Assembly: GCA_032622095.1 (NCBI GenBank)
Contig: CP136068.1
Span: forward strand, 183,278,796-183,342,795
Direction: 5' to 3'
Source: Siphonodentalium dalli
Taxonomy: Eukaryota; Mollusca; Scaphopoda; Gadilida; Siphonodentaliidae
DNA: 64,000 bases
The translations under genes and the position numbers were made by a program. Shown one piece after another: positions 46,760 through 58,266 of this stretch. The notes under the pieces were generated by a model. It ran no database searches. It was not told the origin of the DNA and was given only the letters and a program-made list of their open reading frames with translations. Every line of letters begins with the position of its first letter. The stretch's first letter is position 1.

Positions 46760-49080
46760 TAATCATCCAAATTATGTAGAACGTTCTAGAGGGACGACAT
46801 CTCTAGATTTACTTCCCGATATCTCTTAGTTGTTAATTTTACGCGACCGCTGAAAGGAAACAATTGAAAATGCACGAACGAAACGATCTCAAATTTATCT
46901 AAAACTAAAAGAATAAAACACGTATTTTCGCGCTATGTTTTGGGATACCTTTTACCATATTATGAATACAAAATTGAGGGGATAAAATGAACCATCTCCG
47001 TTTCAACCGAGTTTAAACCAACAGTCAAGCGGGGTCATATATAAGGGTGGCTGTTCAGTGCCTAGATGTTTCGGTGAGATGCGTGTGCAATCAAACTACC
47101 CAGTTAACCATCGCACCACACACAGGCCGGTAGAATGGCACACTATCAATTAACTCGAACAAGCGCACGCTTATAACAACCCTCGTGTGTGAATGAATCA
47201 ATCGTGCCATGACAATACCAGGCCGCCAGTCTCACATTATAGACACGCCAACAATCGATAGATTATTTAAAGCTCCACTTATTTAACAGAGTGTGTAACA
47301 ATTGTATACCGATCTCTAGAAACGACGGATTCGTTATCTCCGGTCTAGCTACCATAAACACTGTATAGCTGTACCGTCAAGTGATATGTTTTTGTTTTTG
47401 CAGTATACGGTTGTAACACGCAAATATGATCGCAATTGACAAAAAACTCACCCGATGCACTGTACATGTGCGAGTCGGTAGAACGCGGTGGTCCACATTA
47501 GCAAGTGCGATTGTTTTGCTCGAAGATACAGAGACAATATACTGCTAAACCATGGGCCTGGCGGGCCCTGTTGAAACTAGAGATGGCGCATGCGTCACTT
47601 TCACCTGCGGTCTCGAGTTTAAATATGGTTTTAGCTGTCGATAACGGTTTAAATCTAGAAGTTTACCATTTATCAGTTGAAGAATCCGGCTATAGGTCAA
47701 TCATCGATTTCGTTATATTTCAAGACTAACTACAGAACTACAACAACCTGACATTTTGCTGTCCAAGTGATCGGGATAGACTTGTAATCATTATAGTATA
47801 CCCAAATAGTACGAAAATAATAATGTTTAGCATGTCTTTAAGATGTTCGCAATGGTGGAAGCCATCGTTGGTGTAAAAATAGGTTTATTACATTGTTTCT
47901 TATATCAAGGTCAGATGTGATACATTGATCAGAAAAACAATTATGATGTCTTATTGAAAATACTGGGTCAAAGTGTGGGGCAAGAATTACCAAAAGCCAA
48001 ACATATAGCATCATACGTGTCTGAATGTACTTTCCGACCCCTCGTCATACAACTGGATATTATTTCATGGTTATGAAGAAAATGTTCGAAATTGTGGCAA
48101 AATGACACACAAAGAAGCACTTCTCAATGTCTCAGAATTGTCTAATTCTCAGTTAAGGGATTGTGTTTATTATACAAGGACAATCAACATCGAACATAAC
48201 TTCATCGTCAATTATATAATAGATGGCAAACCATGTCAACAAATTAGAATAAGAATAAAAACATAAAATTCTGAAGTCAACTTCCCTACCCTAATTGTTA
48301 AACGAATATGTAGCAAACCTGACTATTTGCATAGAGTTATCAGTATTATAGTCACACAAGAGTGACTCCCAATATTCGGGATCAAGTCGTCCCAAGGAAT
48401 CCATCGTTCCCGTCACATTCCGACGTCACTTATTCACGTCATATAATTTATCTTGTGAGAAATTATTCAATGATTCTCCTTTTTCTTCATGATAAAACAT
48501 GAGGAGCATACGTGTTTGTCATGTCTGTGGGTGGTAAATATAAATCGCTTTTGTCTCACTCGAGTCGGAAGTTAAAAATGCTAATATTCGTCAGTTTATG
48601 CTATGTCCAGAATGTATAATGTTTACTAACGAAAGAAATATTGATAAACGTCTCAATTGAGCTGGAACCAAGCTAGCCCCATTCATAGAATTTCATGATA
48701 CATTTCAATTCGTATGCCATAAATTGTTTTCTGAATTAGCATACAGATATTGATAACGTGTCAGAGGCTTTCGATGGTACCTCAAGAAATCGCCAACAAC
48801 GAGCTACACAACTCTTGTTCTAGAGTATAACAACTGAATTCCGATATCAATCCAACACCTCATAAAACACGTTGGTGCGTAGGATGTAAGATAAATTATT
48901 CCCTGTCCGGAGCAACCAGCAAATATTTTGATGATCACTAAGACGAATTGTGACGAAATAGGTACTGATGTTACACGACTGGCCAATCGGGTTATTACTT
49001 TTGACCACGTGCCAGAGAAACCAGGGATACTTCCATACAGCCTTCCCACAGCAGGCGCATATTATGCACCACGTTAATAA
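46760..49080. other. No recognised gene
   Basis: A short plus frame at 47505-47729 sits in DNA with GGCGCATGCGTCAC (NRF1-like) at about 47585. There is nothing else to support a promoter or gene. Confidence 0.35.
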
Positions 49081-49084
49081 GATT

Positions 49085-49620
49085 CAGTGAATATTTTAAC
49101 AGGCATAATTCTTCGTCAATTAAAGTTTTCTCAACATTGGAACTTGAGCCACAGAGAGTTACTTTTAAAATTATTTTGTGAAATATAACAGGGATAATTC
49201 TTCGTCAGATTAAAGGTTTCTCAACAGTGGAACTTGTGCCATAGACACTAACTTTTAACATTACACTGTGAAATAATACAAGGATAATTCCTCGTCAGGT
49301 GGAAGTGTTCTCAACATAGGAACTTGTGCCACAGACACTAACTTTTAAGTTACATTGTAAAACAATACAAGGATAACACTTTATCGGATTAAAGTATTTT
49401 CAACACAGGAAGGTATGTCAAAATTATATATTGTTGAAATTAAATTTTGAGCGACCACAGATAATTAATTCGTCCTATGATTAAAGTTTTCTCAACAAAT
49501 GGCGATGTGCAACATATATGTAATTTTACAGTTACATTGTGTAACATTCACAAGGATAATTCCTCATCTGATTAAAATGTTCTTATTACAGGAATATATA
49601 TCAAAACTGTCCTGAATTAA
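49085..49620. repeat. ~90-bp tandem repeat, six diverged units
   Basis: GATAATTC(T/C)TCGTC recurs at about 49103, 49193, 49283, 49371, 49459 and 49553. Each is followed by TTAAAG..TTCTCAACA and GGAACTTGTGCCA(C/T)AGACAC-like sequence. Confidence 0.88.
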
Positions 49621-49639
49621 TATCTTAGAATATGAATAA

Positions 49640-50340
49640 CAGTATAGTATTACACCACCAAACAGGATTTTCTTGGTTTAAAATTACAAACTCAAAATAA
49701 GAAATGTTTCTGGGGAGTTTTGAGAAAATGTTCTCAGATTTACATTATTTCTCTTTGAGAGATCTGGAAATAAAGTAAAGTATTTTATTCGTTTCAAGAG
49801 CAGCTCACGAGTTACATTTAGACGTTATCTTATTTCTCAACATCAGAACAATATTTTTATTAAATGTTAGAAACATTTTCTCGCCCCTTCAGAAAATTAT
49901 TCGCATATTTTCTTGACACATTTTCTATGACTGCAAATAACATCTTTTTGAAAATTATATTTCTTGTTTCACGAAAATGTTGACAAATTCGGGAGTATCT
50001 TGTCAACATTTTGTGTTTTATCGAAATTATGGTTACACTATGTTTCCTTTCACACGAAAATATATATATTTTGACATTTGTTTAAGCGTTTACTAACTTT
50101 AGAAATATGGGACAATCTTAAGGAAATATGTTTGTTTCTCAAATTGAAACAAAATATTTTCGTAATAGCTAGAAAATGTTTAAGAAATTGCTCTTGCATT
50201 TGTCTTTTTCCAAAGCCTAGACATATACGGATATTCACTAGAAACCCTAATTTACTGTTTTGGGAAATAATATAGACGTAGAATGTTACTTATTTTTTCT
50301 TTTTAGACGGGAAAAATAGTAAGATTAATACTTCAATACT
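49640..50340. other. AT-rich TTTTCTT/AAGAAA DNA
   Basis: Resembles the AAGAAA-rich elements at 29.3 and 44.1 kb in style, but I could not align ends. No gene seen. Confidence 0.3.
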
Positions 50341-50361
50341 AATATTTCAAAAGAACCCAAA

Positions 50362-50842
50362 ATGTGTTAAAGTAGCTAACATTGTTACCAGACTGACGAT
50401 GTTAATTTAATGCTGAAAAAAAAAATTTAGTCGTCGGCCACTTTGCAAACGCTGTGAAATTTAGTTGAAATTTACTTTTCCCGATAAATCACACGGGCCC
50501 AGAATTGAAAAACTGTAGCGGGGTGCCATCCCACCTGAATCACTCGCGCTCTTGAGAAAATGCAATAAAAAATAAAAAGTGCTGGACTTACCCCCCCCCC
50601 CCCCCCCCAAAACCGTACTTAAACCGTGTCTCTTTTTTTGTGGCGACAACCCCGGCCCTGTCCCCTCCTGTCTTCCTGGACCTTCGGATCCCTGGGAAAC
50701 CTCGGGGAGTCCTTGGAAATCCTTTGAAAACCCCGAAATGGCAGAAACTCCAATGTGAAGGAACATTGTTACCAGACTGCATATGTATACAACATGTGTT
50801 AAAGTAGCTAACATTGTTACCAGACTGACGATGTTAATTTAA
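50362..50842. repeat. Exact 49-bp direct repeats flanking a 383-bp insert
   Basis: The repeats at 50362-50410 and 50794-50842 are identical (ATGTGTTAAAGTAGCTAACA at the start). The insert carries a C-run (50590-50608) and, at 50763-50780, an additional partial copy ACATTGTTACCAGACTG. It also has GC-rich minus-strand sequence. Confidence 0.9.
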
Positions 50843-51362
50843 GGCAGAAATACAATCGTATTATATATTAACATGAGATTGATTGCATGTATTATTTGAT
50901 ATATTATGATCCCCTATTCAGTATGGTAATGCGTATTAAAGAATGAATTGAAGAGTTAGAAACAAAGGTGAACAACAAAGATATAATCACAAGTTATACA
51001 ACGCAGTGTGTTGTTCCTGTGACGTGTTGTGAGACAATCATATATGTGGGATGAACCTAAAGTCATGTTGTACATACACCCTCTGTATGTATATGCAGTC
51101 TCTGTTTAATTATCAGACTGACAGATGATTTTTTCCTGTATAAGTTCCTGAAGGTCTTTCGGTATAGCTGAATATTAAATTATTAAAAACAATTTCAACC
51201 TATATTTGTCAGATTTTGCCAACTAATTTTCCCGGAATGCATGGCTTATCCAGCTGCTAAAATTTGGCTGCGACACCAAATCCAAGTTTGTGTTGAGTAT
51301 TTTGAGGAAATCCGACGTTCCAACTTCAAAATGCCACGTTCACAGCATGATTTAAATATGAC

Positions 51363-51560
51363 ATGGCATTGAAAATTTTGTTTTATTATGTAGCTTTAAT
51401 CGTTGGGTATTTTTTATTAGTTTCGTCTATGGATAGTACTCTTACAGCAAACACGATTCATAATAGACTTGTAATGCCTCTTAATAATATCAACCTATCT
51501 GCTATACATATTGACTCAACAAATACAAGGTGTGTAAGGCTAAATTTCCGCCCAGGTTAA
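51363..51560 (+). CDS. Small ORF with signal-peptide-like start
   Basis: A 65-codon frame opens MALKILFYYVALIVGYFLLV, a basic residue then about 16 hydrophobic residues, as in a signal peptide or single membrane anchor. The rest is polar and ends CVRLNFRPG before the stop. A Gly at the very C-terminus after Arg-Pro could be an amidation donor as in neuropeptide precursors, but there is only one such site and no clear dibasic cleavage motif, so that is weak. The frame lies 75 bp upstream of the micro-exon gene on the same strand. A possible donor (G|GTTAAG at 51556) could join it to sequence starting at 51621. No family is recognised. Confidence 0.3.
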   Translation: MALKILFYYVALIVGYFLLVSSMDSTLTANTIHNRLVMPLNNINLSAIHIDSTNTRCVRLNFRPG

Positions 51561-51635
51561 GTAAAAATAACCAGTGTCAGGACGTCATGTAACGAGATGA
51601 AAGTTTAAGCTGCATACAGGAAAAATGGAATGCGA

Positions 51636-53048
51636 TGGAGCAGTTTGTGAACAATAAGGTAAGTCTTTAGTCGTTTTATTTTGTTATGCAATAGCTTTCA
51701 ATAAATAATTTACAAAATTTAGTTATAAATTTAAACGAATCTGTTTGCAATTTCCCTGCGCAGTAAATTTTGATGTGTAGGCAACAGTCACTTGACATAT
51801 CAACATCGAATCATTTAATTTTCACTAGGCAACATCGCTTGAAAACAATATAGCGTAGAGACGTCCCATTTTTAGTTGTTCGTTTTTTATCATTTTGCAT
51901 TCAATATCTGGTGAGTTTGTCAATTCTACAGTAATCAATTCCAAGAATTGCGATAATTCCAACTTAACTCTAGACAATCTCAGTAACTCATAGTTAAAAT
52001 AACAAAATCCTTAATGTCTCGATAATTATCTTCATACACTGACGTAATGTCACATTCTTCGCTGACTGCTATATGCGCTCAGAAAACAAAAACAGGAAAA
52101 CTATCAAGTTCATGTCGAACAATAGTCTGAAAACGAATCAAAGAATTTTCACGGGAATTCCAATGATATACTCTGGACACGCTCGCGCACAGCGTACACT
52201 TTGTGGTTTATACCAAAACAGTTATGTGTTAGAAAACGTTATTAAACCACCTCATGTATATATATATATATGTGTACGGACGTTCCACAGAAAGGTATTG
52301 TAATATCAACGTAGTGTTCGAGTCTTAAATAGACAGACAATAACGTTTTGTGTCATTCTATCCCAATAAGTTATACAGAAAGAGATTTTTTCTATTAAAT
52401 AGTAGATGGGACACAAATGTGAATTATTTCGTATGATGAAATGTGAATAGAAATGTAACATGGTTGCACAGTCAAGTTGAATCATTGCTAAACTTATAAA
52501 TTGAGTAAATATTGGTATTGTGCGGTAAAATGTATGTGTATAGGCAGCAGCTACATGACGTATCAACATAATTTCAAAATTGGTTAGTACATGTCAGTAG
52601 AAATGACACGTTGTCATAGAGTCACGTGACATGTCAATTATTGTTTACTGCATTTCATCACCTGACAATGATTTCTATTGATTCTGTCTTATTTTTTCAC
52701 CCACACCCTTCCATCAAACTGCCTATATTTCAGTTAAAAGAAATAGCATGTTGTTTGTTTTCAAAGAACAGCGCAGGCGATTGGATTAAGCAGAGATTCA
52801 ATGACGGGTATGAGGTGTGTATATACAATTAATTAAGGAGATTTATTACATTACTAAAAACAAAGATACAGTAAATTTAAAATAATTAAATTATTTTAAA
52901 TGAAACATACATTATGTTAAATGAAACATAAAACTCACTTTTCTCCTTTAAAATTAAAGATTACTTAAATGTTGACAACAGAGTGAAAGCTGAACTATAT
53001 CTTTTTTTCCTCTTCCAGAGCAATGCTAAAAGCCTCCTGGATAAATAG
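51636..53048 (+). CDS. Predicted three-exon 44-residue microprotein
   Basis: Predicted exons are 51636-51659, 52734-52814 and 53019-53048 (stop TAG). The first encodes MEQFVNNK and ends AAG|GTAAGT. The second follows ...CCTATATTTCAG, has exactly 27 codons (LKEIACCLFSKNSAGDWIKQ, then seven more ending GYE) and ends GAG|GTGTGT. The third follows TTTTTTTCCTCTTCCAG and encodes SNAKSLLDK. Both introns are phase 0 (1,074 and 204 bp), so the frame stays open across both joins. The start ATGG has a fair context. There is no signal peptide. The product would be small and charged, with a Cys-Cys pair at residues 13-14. No family is recognised. It could instead be a longer alternatively spliced gene or a non-coding transcript with a chance ORF. 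Confidence 0.4.
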
Positions 53049-53086
53049 CCCAAGAAGATGAAAATATGCCCAACAAAGGAATAAAG
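53019..53086 (+). other. Predicted exon C (stop codon and 3' UTR)
   Basis: The acceptor TTTTTTTCCTCTTCCAG ends at 53018. The donor AAAG|GTGAGC starts at 53087. After the TAG at 53046 it holds a short ORF (MKICPTKE). A stop codon well upstream of a strong donor means the mRNA would have exon junctions downstream of the stop, which usually invites nonsense-mediated decay. Confidence 0.5.
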
Positions 53087-53198
53087 GTGAGCACAAATTT
53101 CCTTAACACATGCTTGTTTAATGTATCTAAATATAGAGTGTATGCATGCAAACCCTTATTTTAATTATTGGTCGTTTGATTATTTTTTTCCTGACTAG

Positions 53199-53303
53199 CA
53201 ATAAAATAAAATGAAGTCTCCACACTTTGAGATTCGAGAGCTCTGTCTGACTCGTCGCAAGATTCTAAAGAGTCGAAAAGATCAGATCAGGTTCATTTTA
53301 TAA
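53199..53303 (+). other. Predicted exon D with 30-codon ORF
   Basis: The acceptor TTTTTTTCCTGACTAG ends at 53198. ATG at 53211 opens a basic 30-residue frame (MKSPHFEIRELC..., rich in Arg/Lys) that stops at 53301-53303. A weak donor CAG|GTTCAT at 53291 would leave phase 2, and joining to exon G (54860) would keep it open for RFRE before a stop. Confidence 0.35.
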
Positions 53304-53558
53304 AAGCTCAACATTGCGTTTTTTCCCACCAAGTAGCTGCAGGCGTGGTTTAGGGTTCCGTGGCTAATGCATATTATACGATCTAAAAATATTAAAACTT
53401 AGACAGGTAAGATTTAATCTTTACATATATAATTAGGCATAGACATAGACCTCTGGAAAAACAATTAAATCAAATTAATGTAAACTTAAGAGAATGAAAC
53501 ATAAACGAACTTGTTGTGCTTTTACCTGGTTCATATCTGTTCTGCTCTTCCTTAAAAG

Positions 53559-53581
53559 ATGAGATCCACCCCCTTATAAAG
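53559..53581 (+). other. Predicted micro-exon E (23 nt)
   Basis: The acceptor CTGCTCTTCCTTAAAAG ends at 53558 and the donor AAAG|GTTTGT begins at 53582. In one frame it reads EIHPLIK and can enter exon F in phase 0. Confidence 0.35.
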
Positions 53582-53696
53582 GTTTGTTATTGGGTGGGGG
53601 CAAAAACAAAAGCTTTTAGTTTGAGTTACACAACTTGTGTGTTTACCTATCTCATATCTTTTAAACAACTTCTAATTGTTTCTTCATTTGTTCCAG

Positions 53697-53725
53697 ACGT
53701 TTTCCCAGATGACTGATAAATGGAG
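53697..53725 (+). other. Predicted micro-exon F (29 nt)
   Basis: The acceptor TTTCTTCATTTGTTCCAG ends at 53696 and the donor GGAG|GTGAGT is at 53726. It reads TFSQMTDKWR in its open frame, entering phase 0 and leaving phase 2. Confidence 0.5.
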
Positions 53726-54273
53726 GTGAGTAATTGAGATAAATCAATATTTAAATATTTTATATATACATAATACATACATAAATTTTTATGACACAAT
53801 ACAAACACCAATACAGGATATTAAGTTAAAAACGACACATTTGTATACGAACATGAATAGTGATCAAAAGTATCATTTTCCTTGTTAGTAACCACTTAGG
53901 GCGACAACGCTAGTCTCATGGGATGAAATGCGTTTTTACGTGTGGTGTCCCCCTCATTGTTGGTGAAATTCATTCCAATTGGAAATGATACAAATGACAC
54001 TAATACTTTATGTTTTCCAAGTGCTTACGCGACCATGGTTTAGGGTTCCGTGACTGGGGCTTACGTCATGGTTCGGACGTATGTTTCAGACGTCCCCTCT
54101 GGAAAAAAAAAAGTTCAACTACCTTTAAAATAATTGTTGATCATTTATAATTTAACAAACAAAAACAAATAATAAATATTTGTGAATCTTTATATCAATA
54201 TTCTGTTTACAATCTTAAATCACTGTTTACCAATTTGGTGAATATTCAAAAACTAAAACTTATTTTTTCCCAG

Positions 54274-54302
54274 ATGTTTTCCCAGATGACTGATAAATGG
54301 AG
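54274..54302 (+). other. Predicted micro-exon F' (29 nt)
   Basis: The duplicate of F differs only at its second base (ATG in place of ACG), so it starts with a Met codon: MFSQMTDKWR. Acceptor TTATTTTTTCCCAG, donor GGAG|GTGAGT. Spliced to exon G it gives a 13-codon ORF ending RFRE. Confidence 0.5.
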
Positions 54303-54859
54303 GTGAGTAATTTAGATAAATAACTGTTTAAATATTTTATATACAAATAATACATACATCAATTTGTATGATAAAATACAAACATCAAACATGATATATC
54401 GTTAAAAACAACATATTTGCATACGAACATGAATAGTGATCAAATGTATCATTTTTCCGTGTTAGTAACCACATAGGGCGACCACGCTAGTCTCATGGAA
54501 TGGAAGGCGTTTTTACGTGTGGTGTCCCCCTCATTGTTGGTGAAATTCATTCCAACTGGAAATGATACAAATGACACTGATACTTTATATTTTCCAAGTG
54601 CTTACGCGACCATGGTTTAGGGTTCCGTGGCTGGGGCTTACGTCATGGTTCGGACGTATGTTTCAGACGTCCCCTCTGGAAAAAAATAAAGTTCAACTAC
54701 CTTTAAAGTTTAAAATAATTGTTGATCATTTATAATTTAACAAACAAAAACAAATTATAAATATTTGTGAATCTTTATATCAATATTCTGTTTCCAATTT
54801 TAAATCAATGTTTACCAATGTGTTGAATATTCAAAAACTAAAACTTATTTTTTTTCCAG

Positions 54860-54878
54860 ATTCAGAGAATAACTAATG
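54860..54878 (+). other. Predicted micro-exon G (19 nt)
   Basis: The acceptor TTATTTTTTTTCCAG ends at 54859. The donor AATG|GTAAGT begins at 54879. Entered in phase 2 it encodes FRE and a TAA stop. Confidence 0.45.
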
Positions 54879-54899
54879 GTAAGTTATGTTTTTCTCATT

Positions 54900-55560
54900 T
54901 TTAAAATAAATAAAAACTCATGGTTGATATTTGAAATTTATTTTCTGAGAATATTTCATTGTCAAAAAGTGTCGAAATTTGTATGCAAAGTAAGTAAATT
55001 TGAGTTCAGTGTACACACTTTCATATAAACAATGTTATTATTTTCAAGATTGTATGATCAGAAAAAACAAGTATGTTGTTTATTTTATTTAGATCAGTTC
55101 TTGATCAAAAAGTGTCAAAATTTGTAAGTAATCTAAGTGAATTCGAGTTCAGCGTACCCAATGTTATATGAAAAATGTTATTATTTTCATGATTATACCT
55201 AAAATTTCATGGTCAAAAAGTGTTAACATTTGTCAGTAAACAAAGTGAACTTGAGTTCAGTGTACAAACTATTATATAGAAAATGTTATCATTTGCATGA
55301 TTATACATCCAGAAACAAAATTTGCCATTGATATTTTAAATTAAAAAAATCCCCCCAAATGTTATGGTCTTTTATTCTTAATATAAATATTTTTAATTTT
55401 ATTGGCAAGAAGTATTGAAATTTGCATGTAAATTAAGTAGATGTCAGCTCAACGTACTCGCTTTTATATAAAAATGTTATAGTTTTCATAATTGTACTTC
55501 CAAAAAACTAATGTTTGCCATTGATATTTGAAAAAAAAGAACAAAAAAGACCATTACATT
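54900..55560. repeat. Irregular tandem repeat, four units
   Basis: GTCAAAAAGTGT(C/T) begins units at about 54961, 55105 and 55212. A diverged one is at 55404. Each has GAGTTCAG(T/C)GTAC and ATGTTAT(T/C)ATTTTCATGATT-like sequence. Spacing is 107-192 bp. It fills the intron or flank after exon G. Confidence 0.82.
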
Positions 55561-55799
55561 TTGAAAGAAAATATTGAATTTTGTAATATCCATATGCCAA
55601 GGTATAAATTCCATTTTCAAGGATATATCTTTTATCATCGTAACAAGAGAGTGATTTTTTGTTTATGGAACAACAAAATAAATTATGTTTATAGTGAATA
55701 ATACTATTGGAACATGTATACATACAATCGTGAGAATTCAGTGGACAGTCAAATTGGAGTTTGTGGTGTAAAAATATTCTTGCATTCATTATACTTTAA

Positions 55800-56408
55800 T
55801 TATTATTATTATTATATATTTATTTAAGAAACACATTCTACACCAATTATTTCAATGCGCATTTATTCACACAAATATACACAAACAAAATAACATCGTG
55901 CATATTTACACATAAAAAGCAATACCAGCTTCACCGATATATGGCAGATAACTCGGAAAGATGACTAAAATTTGGCACTACAATTAACAATAAAATATCC
56001 AGTAGATTAAAAGACCTGATTAAAATATTAAGTTAATATCAATTTCCAACTATAACGAATAAGTCTTAAAAAGTAAAAGAGTTAAAAACAGATGGTGCAC
56101 TTATAACGAATAACACATTTTGAACAGGTGAGTTTTAAGAGCTGTTTTAAAAGTTGATACTGAGTCAATCTTCCTCATATCTACGGGTGGGCTGTTCCAA
56201 ATAGAGACTGAGACATTTTGGAATGAGCACTTTCCATAGTTCACATTTAGTTTATCGGGTATATAATTTAGTTGGACAGTTGGACTCCACTTCGGCCATT
56301 TCGAGTAACTGAGCTGTGTTTGGTAAACATTTCAGAAATGTAAGATGGTGTATCTCCGTACAGAGACTTGAAAACAATTAAGGCACATATGTATCTGACA
56401 CGGTACTC
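55800..56408. mobile_element. Insertion in the polymerase fossil, (ATT)n end
   Basis: Polymerase-like sequence stops near 55790 and resumes near 56422. The piece between starts with ATTATTATTATTAT and contains ACAGGTGAGTTTTAAGAGCT, GGGCTGTTCCAAATAGAGAC and GGTACTCAAACTTCAAT. It shows no frame. It resembles a common interspersed repeat type whose class I cannot name with confidence. Confidence 0.6.
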
Positions 56409-58266
56409 AAACTTCAATATATTATTTCATGACATGTGGTTGCATACCCTTCTCCGTAACTCTTTCCTCATTTGAAAATGTTAATGAATACATATTATAT
56501 CTTAATCCTAAATACTCTTTGATTGGTATTCCGTTTGTTTCATCATTGACCTTGCTAACAACAGCTTTATTCTTTACACTGAACAATTCATGACATACAC
56601 TATAATTGGTTGCATGTATCAAATTGCTCTATATATTGTTTCATATCAGAATAGAGATCATCTGTAAACACTTGGTATAATAATGAGTCAGTATCAGTAA
56701 GCAAACTATTTGCAGCTAAGCTATATCTGATTTAACATATCTATAATGGAATGTATACATAAGCCGTTGGATAACTCAAGTATTGCAAAAACACCATATA
56801 TTGCTTTATTTAAAACTAGATCAATCTTCTTCCACTAGGCTGCTACCAAATTATCATCGAAAAAGGTACATATTTTGAATGAAATTTTTTGCTACATAGA
56901 CTAGACATTTTGAAAGAAAAAAACTGTTTTCAAAATCATATTTTGCCTCTGGTATGTTGAATTGAATATATTATTTTAACAATGGAGTCTAAGTCCCAGT
57001 GCTACATTCTTTTTCAGGTGCCTGTAATGAACTACATAGTTTCTTTTATCATATAAAGTTGGAACTAGTTTATCTGTAAACATATTTCATTCAACATTAT
57101 TTGACAATAGTGCGATAATTCACATATATTGCGAGTATACACACTTCTGTTTTTTCGGATGCAACTGGAAAGTCATTGTGGTTATCATGCAAATGGTGAC
57201 AGTATTATAAATCAATCTCAAATACATAACCATTTTCATCATCATCTTTGAGTTGTTGATAATTCCAGTTTTTCATATTCTTGTTTATTTAACATTTCAA
57301 ATTGTCCGCGTGGGAGATTGCACTCATTTTAAATCTGTTTAGGTTATTAGCAACAAGTAAAATAATGTACTTAGATGGAGCTGATGAATCGTAATGATTC
57401 TGGAATATATCGGTTGTTTGTCTGCATATCGTTTAAATATAGAACGTACACCACCCCTAATACCGTTTGCTATCATGAGATAATGTGAAGATACTGCTCT
57501 ACACATGTAACCCATTTCAAACACACATCAGTTTTATTTAGCATTGCACTCCAATTGAACTCAGGTAGTGGAGTATCCAGTTGATAATATGGTGGACACA
57601 CATTTCGAAATTGCTCATATACAGAGATTAAAATGATCGCATCAGATATCAGATAAATATCATGAAAGTCATCAAGGTTCTGACAATTAATTGATCAAAC
57701 CCATTGTGCATGATCATAATCACTATCAGCGATATTCTTATCTGTCAAATTGTTGTAAAGACTGATTATATCAGGAAGTTTTTCTTCATCACCTTTTCTA
57801 AATCAAGTTATATAATCATATGGAAACAAACACCCTTTCTGGTCAACAAGTTACATTTGGTTGGTGGTGTATCCTTCATTTATTAAGAATTTGAAGTTGC
57901 AACTGAAGTCATTTTTTTAGATTCTCTACCAGTGACTGTAAAGAAGCACACAAAACTGATTTCGATCAATGAACCTTAAATTACCAACAGTGAAGCTCAT
58001 ATATTTTTCTGAGTTTTTCAGATCTGTATACCGTCCCAATTTTTGCTTTATTAAGTGAGTGTCAAAATTACTTGAATCATGAATAAAGTTGGCCCACATT
58101 TTAGTTCTATATAGGTTGCATTTGTTATGTGCGGCTCCCAAATAGTTACCTGTAATATACAGTGATTTCTAACTCTCTTGTTGTTCAGGTAGAATGGTTT
58201 CAGACAAATATAACATTTGCTGACACTCTCATTATGTTTTTTTGTCCTGAACACTTATAACAATTG

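Larger units (their letters stand above)
53697..54859 (+). repeat. 577-586-bp tandem duplication of exon plus intron
   Basis: Unit one 53697-54273 and unit two 54274-54859 agree over most positions, including acceptor, 29-nt exon, donor GTGAGTAATT and an intronic block GTTTAGGGTTCCGTG(A/G)CTGG. A more diverged third relative of the intronic block lies at 53347-53366. Confidence 0.93.

Noticed and set aside
50461-50814. 117-codon minus frame with Gly run
   Set aside because: The Gly run is the poly(C) tract. The frame crosses the insert and the direct repeat, and no motif is present.
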